Below are positions 1 to 10,789 of a stretch of DNA of 64,000 nucleotides, in pieces. This DNA is from Amaurobius ferox (lineage: Eukaryota; Arthropoda; Arachnida; Araneae; Amaurobiidae). The DNA lies in the NCBI GenBank assembly GCA_951213105.1, contig OX578138.1:65261040-65325039 (forward strand), in the 5' to 3' direction. Made by a program: the position numbers and the translations under genes. Each line of letters opens with the position of its first letter. The stretch's first letter is position 1. Below the pieces are notes generated by a model. That model was not told the origin of the DNA, searched no databases, and was given only the letters and a program-made list of their open reading frames with translations.

Positions 1-120
1 TAAAGTTGATTTGCACAGAATTTAGATACACAGATAATACGCAAAAATAAAGTGGTTTTATGACGGATGAAACACTAAATATAATTTTAAACGATCTTTA
101 CACAGCGGAAAAAAAAGGAA

Positions 121-631
121 GCCATATTTTATTTTGAAATGAATCACGTGATCTCTTCATATATCATGAGTGTCATTATTATTTCAATTTTTATTTAAAA
201 AACTACCTAACATATTTTCTGAAAATATGTTTACATATTTATGTGATAATTTAAATTTTTTAAAATTTTCGAAGCAATCTATGAATAATTTCTATGAGTT
301 TTTAACTCCGCTTAAAAAAATGTTTGAAAACAGTTACTCTAGGAAAGGCAGGAAAATGTCTGTCACAGATAGACATTATCCCGTCTTTTCCATTTTAATG
401 CAAGTCTCACATGGTTAATGTATTTCATTTTTTCAGTCCGAGTTAAATCCAAAATTAATTGGGTGGTATTATGCATTTTCAGTCCCAAACATTCCATCTC
501 ATCAGCGTACTAAAATACTATTGAGATAAAGTCATTTTTACGGAAGTTGTCGTGGGAACGGACAAATAGACAGACGGACAGAATGACCAATCATAAATAC
601 CTTCAACTATGTTGGAAAGTGTTAAAAATAA
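121..631 (+). repeat. Family C interspersed repeat, copy 1 (partial)
   Basis: This segment aligns by eye with 60440-61425 on the same strand and with 49838-51085 on the opposite strand. Shared landmarks are a CACGTGATCTCTTCATAT block at the left and the terminal block ending in a degenerate GTTGNAAAGTGTTAAAAA. A 74-bp hairpin element interrupts this copy but not the other two. No protein-coding potential is visible in any of the three copies. The class of the element is unknown. Confidence 0.7.
330..403. mobile_element. 74-bp foldback element, copy 1, inserted in family C
   Basis: A 74-bp block that recurs at 1276-1349. It folds into one hairpin: GGAAAATGTCTGT on the left pairs with ATAGACATTATCC on the right around a short loop, and the stem extends outward through AGGAAAGGCA and CGTCTTTTCC with a few mismatches. 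The homologous family C copies at 50.1 and 61.2 kb read straight across this point, so the block behaves as an insertion. It could be a tiny MITE or a structured-RNA retrocopy. Confidence 0.65.
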
Positions 632-1275
632 GGCTGAGGTGCACGTATTCGGATCTTGGAATACCTGTCTTCCAAATTTCATAGTCGTACGGCGCTCAGA
701 TTTTTTCCGCTACAGACTGCGCAGACATCTTTCTTTATTATGTAAGATTAAAAATACAGCGATTTAAGTGCAAAATTTCCCCCACACTTTTAAAGGCCTC
801 ACAGGTTTGGAACACAAACTATCATGACTGTCGATTTTGCTTTATGTACAAGAGTGCCTCCCCCGACTTCGACATTATAAATCTCATGAAAAAGAGTGGT
901 AAAAAATATCGCAGGAGATGTGCATCATTTAGTATGTACTGGAGCGGGTACGAAGGCTTTTCACAATTTCATACAAAAAAAAAAAAATTAAAAAAAAAAG
1001 GGAGGAGGGGAGGGGTGTATAGATGATGTGGTGAGAATGAGTGAGTTTGAATCATTTTGTTGTGACACGAGAGCTTCAATTATAGTTGATGCGAGGTTTG
1101 TTTGAGGAAACCAAAAGGGCAGGAATAAAAATATGTGCACAAAAGAGTATTAAAATTCTTGATAGCTCCATCGAAAATTAAGTGCACACATCACTTGCTA
1201 CTCTAAAAAAATAATTAGTAAAACAGCCTATAGATAATGAAAAAGTGCCTCTTTCATCAGGATAAATAAGACAGA

Positions 1276-1349
1276 ACAGTTACTCTAGCAAAGGCAGGAA
1301 AATGTTTGTCACAGATAGACATTTTCCCGTATTTTCTATTTTAATGCAA
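1276..1349. mobile_element. 74-bp foldback element, copy 2
   Basis: Same 74-bp block as at 330-403, differing at only a few positions. Here the stem is GGAAAATGTTTGT paired with ATAGACATTTTCC, which uses T.G wobbles where copy 1 has other pairs. The flanks are unrelated to those of copy 1. Confidence 0.65.
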
Positions 1350-1489
1350 ATATTTACCTTTTTTAGTATTTAACAGTATAGAGTATGTATAGAGAAAGTA
1401 TTGTTTGTCTGAAATTTTTGGGATTCGAGATTTTTACAGATAAGTCCATTTCAAGACCTTTTGGATAGATCTGTGTTGTTATCTCTTTC

Positions 1490-1580
1490 TCTAAGCGTGC
1501 ATGCGCGTGTTTCTATGTGTGTGTAGGGATGAGTGCGTCCGTGTGCAAGCACACGTGTATGTGTGTGCGAGGCGTGCATA
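1490..1580. repeat. GT-rich alternating purine-pyrimidine tract
   Basis: Imperfect (GT)n/(GCGT)n sequence with repeated GTGTGTGT and GCGCGTG stretches. It is a low-complexity tract of the Z-DNA-prone type. No gene is seen in it. Confidence 0.6.
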
Positions 1581-1589
1581 TGATAACTC

Positions 1590-2960
1590 AATAACAAATG
1601 CACTCACTGTCATAACGTTTTATGTGTGCATAGATTATGTAAACATTTAGAGCTTAATATAGTTTTTAGTAATCTGCATAATTTTAACTTAAATAGATTG
1701 AAATTAGAATGTTCAAGCGGTATTTTCTATATAGAAACAAGGAGAATTTCCGGAACAATGGTGGCAGTTTATGGGAGAAAATAATAGGTTGAACTACATG
1801 AATATATGAATGCCATTAATCATGTAAGGCAAATGCATCCAACTCAGTGGAAGAACAGTCCTCTAGCCATCTAAAAGAACTTTTACGGGAAAAAAAAAAG
1901 ACTTGGATGCGAAATCTAAAAAAATATTCATGCTTTTTGTACTTTAATACAAATGGATTTGAACATCGTGGAATATGAATGCATAAGAAATTCGAGTGGA
2001 AACTCACACCCTAGATATTTTAAGAAAAATGTTCTATTCTTCATCGTTTTGCACATTTATGCTCTGTGTATGTGGCTTACATATTTTGGTAAAATTATTC
2101 AATAGCAAAGCACCATGACAATATTTTTAAAGTAAGCTATACGCGAGCATAACAATCGTATTCATAGTGGGCATCGTAAATCTTTTAAGACTGACTCAAC
2201 CATTTCCGTTCGCCCATTGTCCTACCGCATTTATACAGGTGCGTTGTTGGTCAAATTATTCATTCCGAATGAAATTTCGTGAGGTCGAAAATTACTTTCA
2301 CCTACAATGGTCACGAAAAAAATAATAATAGCCTCCGACAGCCGATTGTATCAGTATAAAAAAAAAATATAAGAATTCACTTTCTAAATTTTTTCCTGCA
2401 ATAAATTTGAAAGTATAGGTTACCAGGAACAACGAGACTATAGAGGTGGTATCAGAGGCAAGGAAAAACAAGTCGAAAGATTTTTACTGTTGTTATGAGG
2501 CTCGTCAAGTTATGGTATTGGCATTTTCAAACAAACACGCAACGAAGAAAATTTTGTGTTTCCGTGTCAAATGTCAACGTAATTTGAGTAAATGTTTGAT
2601 TAAGCTTTCTACCATGTTATTTTGCTAATTTTTGCGTGGTGTCTGACACTATGTACAAATGTTTATGAACATCATAAATAAATAAATTCAGTCCTTATTT
2701 TTTCAGTATAAAAATTGCAATGGCAGCGAGAAAAGTTGCATCAAGGATCATTGCAAGCATCAAGGTAACACGAGGCGCAAACTTTTATTTCTAATGTAAA
2801 TAATTGGGGTGGATTTTTAACGCACGTTGAGTGGAACAAACTGAATTTTCAACTGGCTACTGCTACTATACGCTTTGCTATATTAACTAATAGTGATTTA
2901 TAAGAAATTGAAACCATATTATGAACTGGAAAGCAAGAAATCGAACATATATCTACTTAA
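1590..2960. other. AT-rich stretch with no recognisable gene
   Basis: Short frames are present in several phases, but none exceeds about 60 codons or contains a motif I recognise. There are single short A-runs but no tandem or inverted repeat of note. I call nothing here. Confidence 0.5.
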
Positions 2961-2964
2961 AATT

Positions 2965-3301
2965 TTCGGGTTATATGTATTAATAATTTATATATTAATA
3001 TATATTTCGGGTTAATATATTATTAATAATATATATATTCGGGTTAGTATATAAATATAAAATATTCGGGTTAATATCCTCGGGTTAATATAATATCGAA
3101 CATGTATCTACTATAAATTTTCGGGTTAATAATACATATATAATTTTCGGGTTAATTTTCGGGTTAATAATGCCATTTCGGGTTATATCTACTTAAAATA
3201 TTCGGGTTAATATTTCGGGTTAATACTCGTATATTATATTTCGGGTTATATGTCTATTAATATTATAATGCTTTATTATATATATATAAAATTTCGGGTT
3301 A
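2965..3301 (+). repeat. Array of thirteen TCGGGTTA motifs with irregular AT-only spacers
   Basis: TTCGGGTTA (once CTCGGGTTA) occurs at 2965, 3006, 3038, 3065, 3079, 3120, 3146, 3158, 3177, 3201, 3214, 3240 and 3293, always on the plus strand. Spacing varies from about 12 to 53 bp. The spacers are almost purely A/T, with a partly conserved lead-in ATCTACTTAAAAT before some motifs. The 8-bp core is invariant while the spacers vary in length and sequence. This is unlike a simple microsatellite and could be a degenerate minisatellite or a clustered protein-binding site. Confidence 0.85.
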
Positions 3302-4969
3302 ATATAAGTTATATGAAAAAGGAATGCGATGTTTTAGTGTTTTACAGCTGAAAAATAACAATTATGATATTTTGAATGTAAACTGTTACATGACACTCTA
3401 TTTTAAGAAAAAAAGTTTTAAAGTTATTATTGAGATGTATGTATGCAGTTATCATTAAGATTGCATTTATAAAGTTATCATTAAGATTGCCTTTATAAGA
3501 TTAAGATTGCCGTTATCATGCTAAATGGCAAGATTAGAAAATATATTTGGTATATATATGTCAGGTATTGTTGCATACTTGTATGTTCTCAGAGGTTGAC
3601 AAAAATACTTTCTTCTTAGCATCAATATTACAAGATGCTATACAGATTATCTTCTTGATGGGAATCGCGCTCCTATTCCATAACCGATCCACGGATCGGT
3701 TTCACGTCTTTCAGCGTTTTTCAACAAAGTAATCGATAACCGAAATGGCAGCAAGAAAACATGTTATGTGCCATAAGTTTACGAACGTCTGCAGTGACGA
3801 ACTGCAATGAGAACATAGTGGAAGATTCTGGAAGTGATGCTCCTACAACAGAAGGGTAGATTTCTGCAATGGTTTGATGGGTAGAAAGATTTTGTCACTA
3901 AGACCCCTTCGTCACTAAGATTAATACAATTAGCCTCCCTAAAAAGGGAAGTTATTAACAAAAATAAACTTCATATAAACAACTTATAATGACAGATTTC
4001 ATGGCTTCTGCAGCGTCATAATGGCTGAAACGTATGTAAGTAAATTACTGCTTGTATGTATAGCAATGCATATGCTATGAAGTTGCAGTTTTTTTACTAA
4101 AAACATTAATTAAATTCCGTAAAATCTGATTATGGCATTTTTGTTTAACAGACGATTATATATAGAACATAAGAACATACATTTGTAATATAATAAAGCA
4201 GACAACTATCTTCTAATACTGAAAGTTTAGCATTAAAGTAACATTTCTCGTTTATAAAGCGGCTACCCTTATAACGCGGGTGGTTTGATATCGCCGAAAG
4301 CTAGCGTTATGACAGGGTTCTCACTACAGGGGTGTACACTATAAATCATATTAACGAGAGCACATAGAAAAGGGCGCACACTTTTAAAAAATGCGCTTTT
4401 GGGGTGTTGAAACAAACCACTTATATCACAGAATTTTGACAAAATAAAACTACCATTTGACGCACTAAATTCGATTTTCCTGGAGACCAATTTGTGACGC
4501 GCGAGTGATAATAGTTTTAATTATAGGATCAAACCCTGTTCACTCAAAGGAACTTATCTGTAAGTTTTGAAATTCAGTTCATGGAAAAAGTATTCTATGT
4601 GGAACATTGCGAGTTGATCGATTGATTTAATAATTGTTATTCAGAAATGAATCGAGCTTAACCTGAAAATTACAATTTTCGGTTCCATACTGCATAACTG
4701 CGTTTACTTTACGAGTCAACCGTGACTAGATTGTTAAGAATTGAGTAAGAAATGTTAGCAACTTAAAAATATCTAATGTGGAAGTTTCTCTAAAAGCTCA
4801 AATTCATTTTTTCTGTCTTTCTACATACTCATGAAATTGAATTATATAACACTGAATAACATGTAAAATGATATTCATCTGAAATACGTTGAACGTAAAG
4901 TTTTAAAATTTTCGATTTTTAGTTGGTGAATTACCGCATTTTACAATGGCGCCAAGTAGCTGAAAAAAA
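3302..4969. other. AT-rich stretch with no recognisable gene
   Basis: It contains a short imperfect tandem of ATCATTAAGATTGC at about 3450-3520. Frames are short and unrecognised. Nothing else stands out. Confidence 0.5.
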
Positions 4970-5112
4970 ATCTCTAATATATCTCAAGAACGGTTTAATC
5001 TATATAATGGAAGTGGTTTAATTCGCTTTGTTTTAAGTATTACGTATAAGACAAGGATTTAATCACTATATTAAGAAAATTTAGTCTTTCAGTTTTATTT
5101 TAAATTTTGCAG
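4970..5112 (+). repeat. Family R1 fragment (internal part)
   Basis: Contains ATATCTCAAGAACGGTT and the ATTACGTATAAGACAAG block seen in the R1 copies at 42.0-42.2 and 44.3-44.5 kb. It stops at TTTTGCAGG, as if truncated. Confidence 0.55.
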
Positions 5113-5193
5113 GACACAAAAAAATAGGCTTGCTCTATTTTTCCACATTTAGAATAGATACATACATTTCAGACATACACATACACACATACA

Positions 5194-5510
5194 GCGAGAA
5201 GAGAAGCAATAGAGAGAAAAATGAGGTTTAGAGAAGACAGAGAAGGGATATATAGGATAAAAGGAGACACACAGAGAGAGAAATAGAAGAGCGAGAAAGA
5301 AAAGAGAGTGAAAACGAAGAGAGGAGATAGAGAGGGGAGAGGAAATAGAGATGTAGGTAAGTAGGGAGAGCGAGAGAGAGCGAGTGAGAGAGGGAGCTGG
5401 TGAGAGAGAACGATAGATAGATAGAGAGAGAGAGATAGAGATGGATATATATATACATATATATATAATGTACAGATATATATGTATATATGTATATATA
5501 TATCCAACAG
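5194..5510. repeat. Purine-rich (GA)n tract merging into a (TA)n microsatellite
   Basis: About 250 bp of almost pure A/G with GAGAGA and GATA runs, followed by TATATA repeats. It creates long frames rich in Leu/Ser/Tyr/Ile on the minus strand that are low-complexity artefacts. Within the TA part, AATGTACAGATATAT repeats the first bases of the adjacent reverse-transcriptase fragment. Confidence 0.85.
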
Positions 5511-5517
5511 TCATATA

Positions 5518-5994
5518 ATGTACAGATATATTGATGATCTTATTATTATAGGAATTACTAATGAGGCCAATGAATTAAATTTTGATTTCTATCCACCTAA
5601 TCTACAACTCATTGAAAATGTATATACATCCAACTGGATCAATTTTCTAGATGTTAGTTTAACAATTAAAAATGCAAATACAATAAAATTTAAAATCTAT
5701 GACAAAACAGAAACTTATAACTTCAAAGTAAATAAACTTCAACATTTCTCTTCCAATCTTTCCAAATCTGTATATAGAAATATTATTAATAACCAGTTAT
5801 TAAGAATCAAAATGTTAAGCACACCTTGTTACTATAAAGAACATCTTCATAAATTCATCAACACCGTTATCAAAAATAACTACTCGCCCAATCTTATTTT
5901 TTCTTTTATTAAAACACATTTTAAATTTAAATTCAAAAACTTGCAACAATTACAGCAACATATTGACAGATCATACTCTAGCATTACTAAATAA
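5518..5994 (+). pseudogene. 3' part of a retroelement reverse-transcriptase gene (YIDD box)
   Basis: The 158-residue frame opens with MYRYIDDLIIIG, the YxDD catalytic box of reverse transcriptases (the two Asp are metal ligands). About 35 residues on is INFLDVSLTI, the FLD block that follows the box in Penelope-like and related enzymes. Next come an IYDKTETYNFKVNK block and a basic, Lys/Phe-rich tail ending in a natural stop. The fingers and upstream palm are missing because the frame begins abruptly at the edge of a TA microsatellite. The fragment itself has no internal stop, so it may be a fairly recent 5' truncation. Class assignment (Penelope-like or another YxDD retroelement) is inference, and function as an enzyme is not expected. 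Confidence 0.7.
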
Positions 5995-6617
5995 TTCATA
6001 ATCTCCATGTCTTCTTCTAACAGTTAAACAATTCGTATAATTCACTTTAACCTGCTTTGAGAAAACTGCTTAGTCAGTAACAAAAAATTCACTGAACCTG
6101 TTATGGTAATACACATGCTTTTCCAGAAGTACCACAGTACTAGGGGTAGATATATTTTCATTTTATTTTCATTATATTCTTTTGATATTACTTTATAATA
6201 CTTTGCATCCTCATTTCAATAATTAGCCACAAGCTGGTGTAACAGAATATTTTATATTCATGTTTGATTTTTTTGTGTATTTGATCCACTTTGTCTTTTC
6301 TTCTACGTCGGGCCATTTACATTATTTCTGTAATACATTTTACAGTTGTGTAAACAGAAACGTAGAATCAGCATTAATGAAACATGTATGGCCCTTGATA
6401 ACGTACATGGTTTCAGAAATGCTTTTCATATTCATTTTATTTCTTTTATATTCACTAGATTCCATTTATTCAATTTCCAAACTTCTGGCATAGCTCATCG
6501 TGCTACATTAAGCTTCTGATTTGCAATTTTTTTACCTTTACCTTCAGTTTACAAGCAATTTTCTTTGGTATTTCTCGGGTATATATATATTACAAGTAAT
6601 CATAAAAATCTTCAATT

Positions 6618-6620
<3 letters not shown>
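5995..6620. other. AT-rich stretch downstream of the reverse-transcriptase fragment
   Basis: It could include the 3' untranslated part of the retroelement, but I cannot define an end. A 77-codon frame at 6260-6493 is hydrophobic and unrecognised. No further domain is seen. Confidence 0.4.
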
Positions 6621-6623
<3 letters not shown>

Positions 6624-6684
<61 letters not shown>

Positions 6685-6718
6685 TAGATAGATAGAGATA
6701 GATAGATAGATAGATAGA
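6624..6718. repeat. (TA)n then (GATA)n microsatellite
   Basis: About 29 TA units run into about nine GATA units. A second GATA/GA tract lies at 6852-6910. Confidence 0.95.
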
Positions 6719-6851
6719 AAGAAAGAGTGAGAGACTGTGCTTCTATACAGAATTAGCATATATATGAATGTTTAATTTTCTTAATACCGTCGTATAAAAA
6801 GTATCAGACAATTTTATAAATGATTGGGTTTATAACTTCTAGTGCCCATAA

Positions 6852-6910
6852 AGAGATAGGCAGATAGCTATCTAGATAGATAGATAGATAGAGAGAGAGA
6901 GAAGAGAGAG
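6852..6910. repeat. (GATA)n/(GA)n microsatellite
   Basis: Imperfect GATA units followed by GAGAGA repeats. Confidence 0.9.
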
Positions 6911-7214
6911 GTTATTCTAAAAATAATGATTCCTGTTCTAGGGGTCTAGATTCTAGGGTATCCAAGTGAATACTGATTGATATAAGTTCGTATTATAGTT
7001 AAATAATACTAGTATATTAACAACTTCTTGCTTTAGACGTTTGCAACTAAAATGAATCCCCTCCCCCTAAAATTTTACCCAAAACATGTCAGCATTCCAC
7101 TCATACCTATTATGCTATCACTTCTGATAAGACTTGAAAATGTCTTCCCCATTCTCGCGTTATCGTGTAAGTTTTTTAGCATTTAACTTTGAACTTACAG
7201 GTGGTATAAGATAT

Positions 7215-7370
7215 GAGCTAGAAAAAGTACATTAAGGTGCCAGTTCCTTACGAAATATTGCCAAAACCACCAAGCTGAAAGTGTTTAAGAAAATGCTAAA
7301 TGACAGTTATGTTTACAGAACCAAGCAAGTTATTATGTCACAGGAATTGGTTACAAGTCTTCTGAGGAAA
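7215..7370 (+). pseudogene. Possible remnant of a pogo/Tigger-type transposase N-terminus
   Basis: One frame reads ELEKVH, a stop, GASSLRNIAKTTKLK, then YRTKQVIMSQELVTSLLRK before another stop. The pattern resembles the psq-type helix-turn-helix of pogo/CENP-B-like transposases, in which a 'G-SLR-AAK' helix is followed by a 'VL-EE-LV--LL' segment. Only about 50 residues are readable. The resemblance is by eye and could be chance, and no DDE catalytic part is visible downstream. Confidence 0.22.
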
Positions 7371-7561
7371 TAACAACCCACGCAATCGATTGGAGTAGGC
7401 TGACAGTCACTTTTAGCCACGATAAGATTAGATTGAAACCTCAAAATTGTCACATTGAAAAACAATTCAGATTGCTTAAGAAGAAAACATGCAAACTTAA
7501 AAAGCCTTAATGCACAGATAGAAATAGTTGACTTAACTTCATTCTTTATGATCTAGACCAG

Positions 7562-7604
<43 letters not shown>

Positions 7605-7740
7605 ACCCGGACTCTACCTCACTGCCTGGGGAAAAAAACTACGGAAATCGATTGGGTAGTTTAGGAGGTACTTAGCTTTGAAATGTTTATGCAAATTTTT
7701 CTTTTGTGTATTAAATTAGATAATCATATTTAGAATCTGT

Positions 7741-8432
7741 ATAAAATGTGTTGTCTTTTCAGACCCGATAGAAGCCTTCTGCTAAAACTGAAAGTTGAAT
7801 CTTTGCACACTTATAGCATCAATCATAGGACAGAACAAATGGAATCGGATTTTCAATTTCTCCCTCTAGGGCGATGTTTTTTTTGTTTTTTTAAGGATTT
7901 CTAGAAGTCCTTCTGGTGACGCAGAAGACAAAATCTTTGTACAGTAGCGACTATGGAACAGAACCTAATGAAACCAAATTTTTGATCTCTCCTCCCCTTT
8001 GTGCCGAGAATATGGGTTTTGCAGACTATGATTTTCCAAAACTATATTTAAAAATATATATATACGAGTATCATGTTGCTTAGAAACGGAATTAAGTCAA
8101 ATGTGTTTATTCGGCAGACGATGGAACAAGATAAAAATGACAATGATATAACTTTGCTGCCATTTTTGCATTTTCATCTGGGCACCCGTTGATCAAACAT
8201 CTATTTTTTCCCTTTTCGTTGGGGGGAGTTGAGAGGGGTGACCAAGATATTTTCATTCTCCAGATTTGTCTGCGCAAATGATTTTGTATAGAAAGAACAG
8301 AGATTTTTATGCAAATATTTTTAGGGAATTCAATTAAATATTTTAACAGAATTTTTGAAGAACAATATTAGTTAGACTATTACCAGAATTTGCATGGTTT
8401 AAAACTCGAGCAACGCCGGTATGTTTGTTAGT
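7741..8432 (+). mobile_element. Helitron-like non-autonomous element, 3' part
   Basis: The last about 170 bp align with 48780-48955, and the first about 120 bp align with 15450-15590, defining a dispersed family. The end reads GAGCAACGCCGGTATGTTTG then TTAG. In the better copy at 48926-48953 the same end closes with CTAG, fitting the CTRR terminus and preceding GC-rich short hairpin of Helitrons. No Rep/helicase coding is seen, so it would be non-autonomous. Confidence 0.5.
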
Positions 8433-8879
8433 TCTATACTTTTTTCTAAAAATGAAGTTATGCAAAAGTTCACAGCGATTGTGTGTTGAAAACAAACCAA
8501 TCAACTTAAAAATCAAATCGTCCTTTATTGGATGTCATTTCCAAACATATTCCCCGATGGCAATTCGATAGAGATGTATCAGAATATCGATTTGACTGTA
8601 TCCGTTAATTTAGACCGTAAGCATATTATTACTGAATAGTTAATTAACTCAAGGCAGTCAATCAACCGGAGAAAATTGGAAGCGGATGGACTGCAGTCCA
8701 GCAAGAGAACGTTTTGAAATTATATTGGTTGGTTAAATGCTCTCTGAGAGAACTTATTAGTTGCATGGATCTGCAGTATATAATTCCCTATTTAATGGAA
8801 CAGTTACTTGAAATTATTCATGCAATTTATTTTCATGAATATACGTAGTGGGTTTTCAGGAGAGCCTTTAAACATCAAA

Positions 8880-9075
8880 AGAACTTGGTAGAGAAAGGTT
8901 GCGGAGTCCACTTCGAAAATAAGAGCTTGCAATTTCGTCCCAGTTGCTCAACGGTAGAGTGTCGGCTGGCCAGATCGAAGATCCAGGGTTCGATTCCCGG
9001 TTGGTGCAGTAAGGTTCTTTACAATAGCGGCCGAACAAATCAACCCTGTAGGTTAGTGCAAAGATGTCGGAGATC
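8880..9075 (+). mobile_element. tRNA-derived SINE (family 1), copy a
   Basis: It contains a Pol III A box (TTGCTCAACGGTAGAG) and a B box (GGTTCGATTCC) at tRNA-like spacing, with an anticodon-arm-like GGCCAGATCGAAGATCC between. The acceptor ends do not pair, so it is not a functional tRNA gene. It is preceded by GAGTCCACTTCGAAAATAAG and followed by a shared tail through AACCCTGTAGGTTAGTGCAA. Homologous copies lie at 9268-9405, 44981-45071 (minus) and 58998-59167 (minus). Confidence 0.75.
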
Positions 9076-9267
9076 TGAAAGTGACCCCTGTACGACTAGT
9101 ATGGATTCAGTGGACTCTGGAAGATTGAGCGCCGATTTCAAATCGAGAGGATAACGACTACGCAGGGAGCTAACCTGGAGGGTAAAAGTAGTATCAGCAA
9201 GCTAATTTGAGGTGAAAATAGCAGGTAGTGGTTAGTCAGATTGGAAGTTGCACGTCAATCTGACATT
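9076..9267 (+). repeat. Spacer between the two SINE 1 copies
   Basis: About 190 bp of higher-GC sequence linking the tail of copy a to the head of copy b. It may be SINE 1 3' tail sequence, but no second copy is available in the window to confirm that. Confidence 0.3.
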
Positions 9268-9405
9268 AGAGAGTGGAGAATGCAGAGTCCACTTCGACAA
9301 TAAGAGCTTGCAAATTCGCTGCAGTTGCTCAACGGTGGAGCGTCGTCCGACCAGTTCGAAGATCCAGGGTTCGATTCCCAGTTGGAGCAGTAGGGTACTT
9401 TACAA
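9268..9405 (+). mobile_element. tRNA-derived SINE (family 1), copy b, tail-truncated
   Basis: Same head as copy a, with A box TTGCTCAACGGTGGAG and B box GGTTCGATTCC. It ends after GGGTACTTTACAA and passes directly into the family B element, whose own first ~50 bp are missing. The junction therefore removed both the SINE tail and the family B left end. Confidence 0.7.
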
Positions 9406-10293
9406 GGTCCATGAGTGCACCTGTTAGGCTTATCTACAGTAAAGTGACCGTACCCGATCGAATAAAAGGAATTGCAGCACCCCTAGCGAAGGATTTAAAA
9501 AGTTAGGATAACGGACTCGGCAATAAAGACAAGAAAAGCAAGCCAGTTACAAAGTTCTAGGGCATTGTCTTATTAGTAGGAATCGACGACAAGAACGAAC
9601 GGAATGCGTATATAGAATGTAATAAATATCTACCAAAAAGTCGTATCATTAGAGACAACACGGTTACACCTTCAACGCTTATCAAATTACGTGGTAATAT
9701 TCCTACTCGAATTTAAATGCACATTTTATTTTCTGAGAAGTGTATTTTGAACAGGCTGTTCATTAGATTCCTGTGCAAGTAGGATTGTTTATTTTAGAAG
9801 CAAGGAATGATAGGACAAAATAATAGGAACTAAATAGGACAGTCATTTATCATCAGCCACATTGTGTCAAATGAATGCCTTAAGTAACCGTTATAAGGTC
9901 GATATCTACTCACTAGATAATGCTCTATAATTTTGGAATAAGTTTTTACGTCTATCTCGCTTTGTTGCCGAGTTCTTTATACTAACTTTTAATTTTCCCG
10001 CCAGTGTCGTTGCAATCAATTAATGTGTTATATGAATGCATTGAGTGACAGTTTTATGGTCGATGTCTACTCACTAGATAATGCACAAATTTGTAATTAG
10101 GTTTTTACGTCTATCTTGCTTTGTCGACGAGTTCCTTATTAATTTTTAATTTCTTCGCCAGGGTCGCTACAATCAATTTTATGCTATAGGGAAGGGTCAC
10201 TTTACCGTAGATAGACCTAACGTGTACACTCATGGACCTTTCTTTATATAGTTATTGGCATGCTTAAGGAGTTTTCTAGGAACCCTGCATTTT
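9406..10293. mobile_element. Family B long-inverted-repeat element, left end truncated
   Basis: The left part (from AGGTCCATGAGTGCACCTG) is mirrored by the reverse complement of about 9860-10290, which reads AGGTCCATGAGTGTACACG and on through the same blocks. The right end reads CAGGGTTCCTAG in reverse complement, like the complete copy at 61436-61781. There is no coding sequence, so this is a foldback/MITE-type element. The right arm carries a 161-bp tandem duplication. Confidence 0.7.
9860..10181. repeat. 161-bp tandem duplication in the family B right arm
   Basis: CTACTCACTAGATAATGC occurs at 9906 and about 161 bp later, and both units run from about ATGAATGC to GTCGNTNCAATCAATT. The units have diverged by scattered substitutions, so the duplication is not recent. 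Confidence 0.75.
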
Positions 10294-10683
10294 CTGCTCA
10301 TAATAGTAGATTTCACGATTGGTATTTTTAGGAGGGATGAAGGTAAATATTCTACCAAACCTTTTAAAGAGATAATTTATATATAGAATTAATTGGAGTG
10401 TTGCTCAATTCGACCTACTCATACCAGAATCCATTTTTAGTAGCTTGGTTTATTATAATCATTGTTGTTGTTGTTGTTGTTCGCGTGTCCATTGATAAGC
10501 AATATTGTAGTGGAGTAGTGGTCTAGATTCCTTCACAAGCATTGATCATAGTCTCTGCCAATGTTGGTGCATCCCAGCTGTAGAGGATCTCCCGTAATGA
10601 ATCCCTGAGTGGAACTATGCCAATCCCCAAAAGATATGCCGTAACAGTTGGGCATTCCCAGATGTGGTTGGGCGTGAGCTGGA

Positions 10684-10773
10684 CATTATAATTATTATAA
10701 TTATAATAAAAAAAATAATAATAATAATAACGATAATAATAATAATAATAATAATTATTATTATTATTTTTAA
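10684..10773. repeat. (AAT)n/(ATT)n microsatellite with strand switch
   Basis: ATTATA repeats, then AATAAT repeats, then a switch to ATTATT, giving a foldable AT palindrome. Confidence 0.9.
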
Positions 10774-10789
10774 TTTTACAAGAATTTTT

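Noticed and set aside
2965..3301. Telomere-like repeat
   Set aside because: The unit CGGGTTA is neither TTAGG nor TTAGGG, and its irregular AT spacers are unlike a telomeric tract.
5149..5514. Minus-strand frames of 76-121 codons rich in Ser/Leu/Tyr/Ile
   Set aside because: They are translations of the (GA)n and (TA)n tract in three overlapping phases, low complexity and not genes.
8937..9008. A tRNA gene, suggested by A and B boxes and a GATCCAGGGTTCGATTCC arm
   Set aside because: The acceptor ends do not pair, the anticodon stem is poor, and the block recurs with a shared non-tRNA tail, so it is a SINE head.
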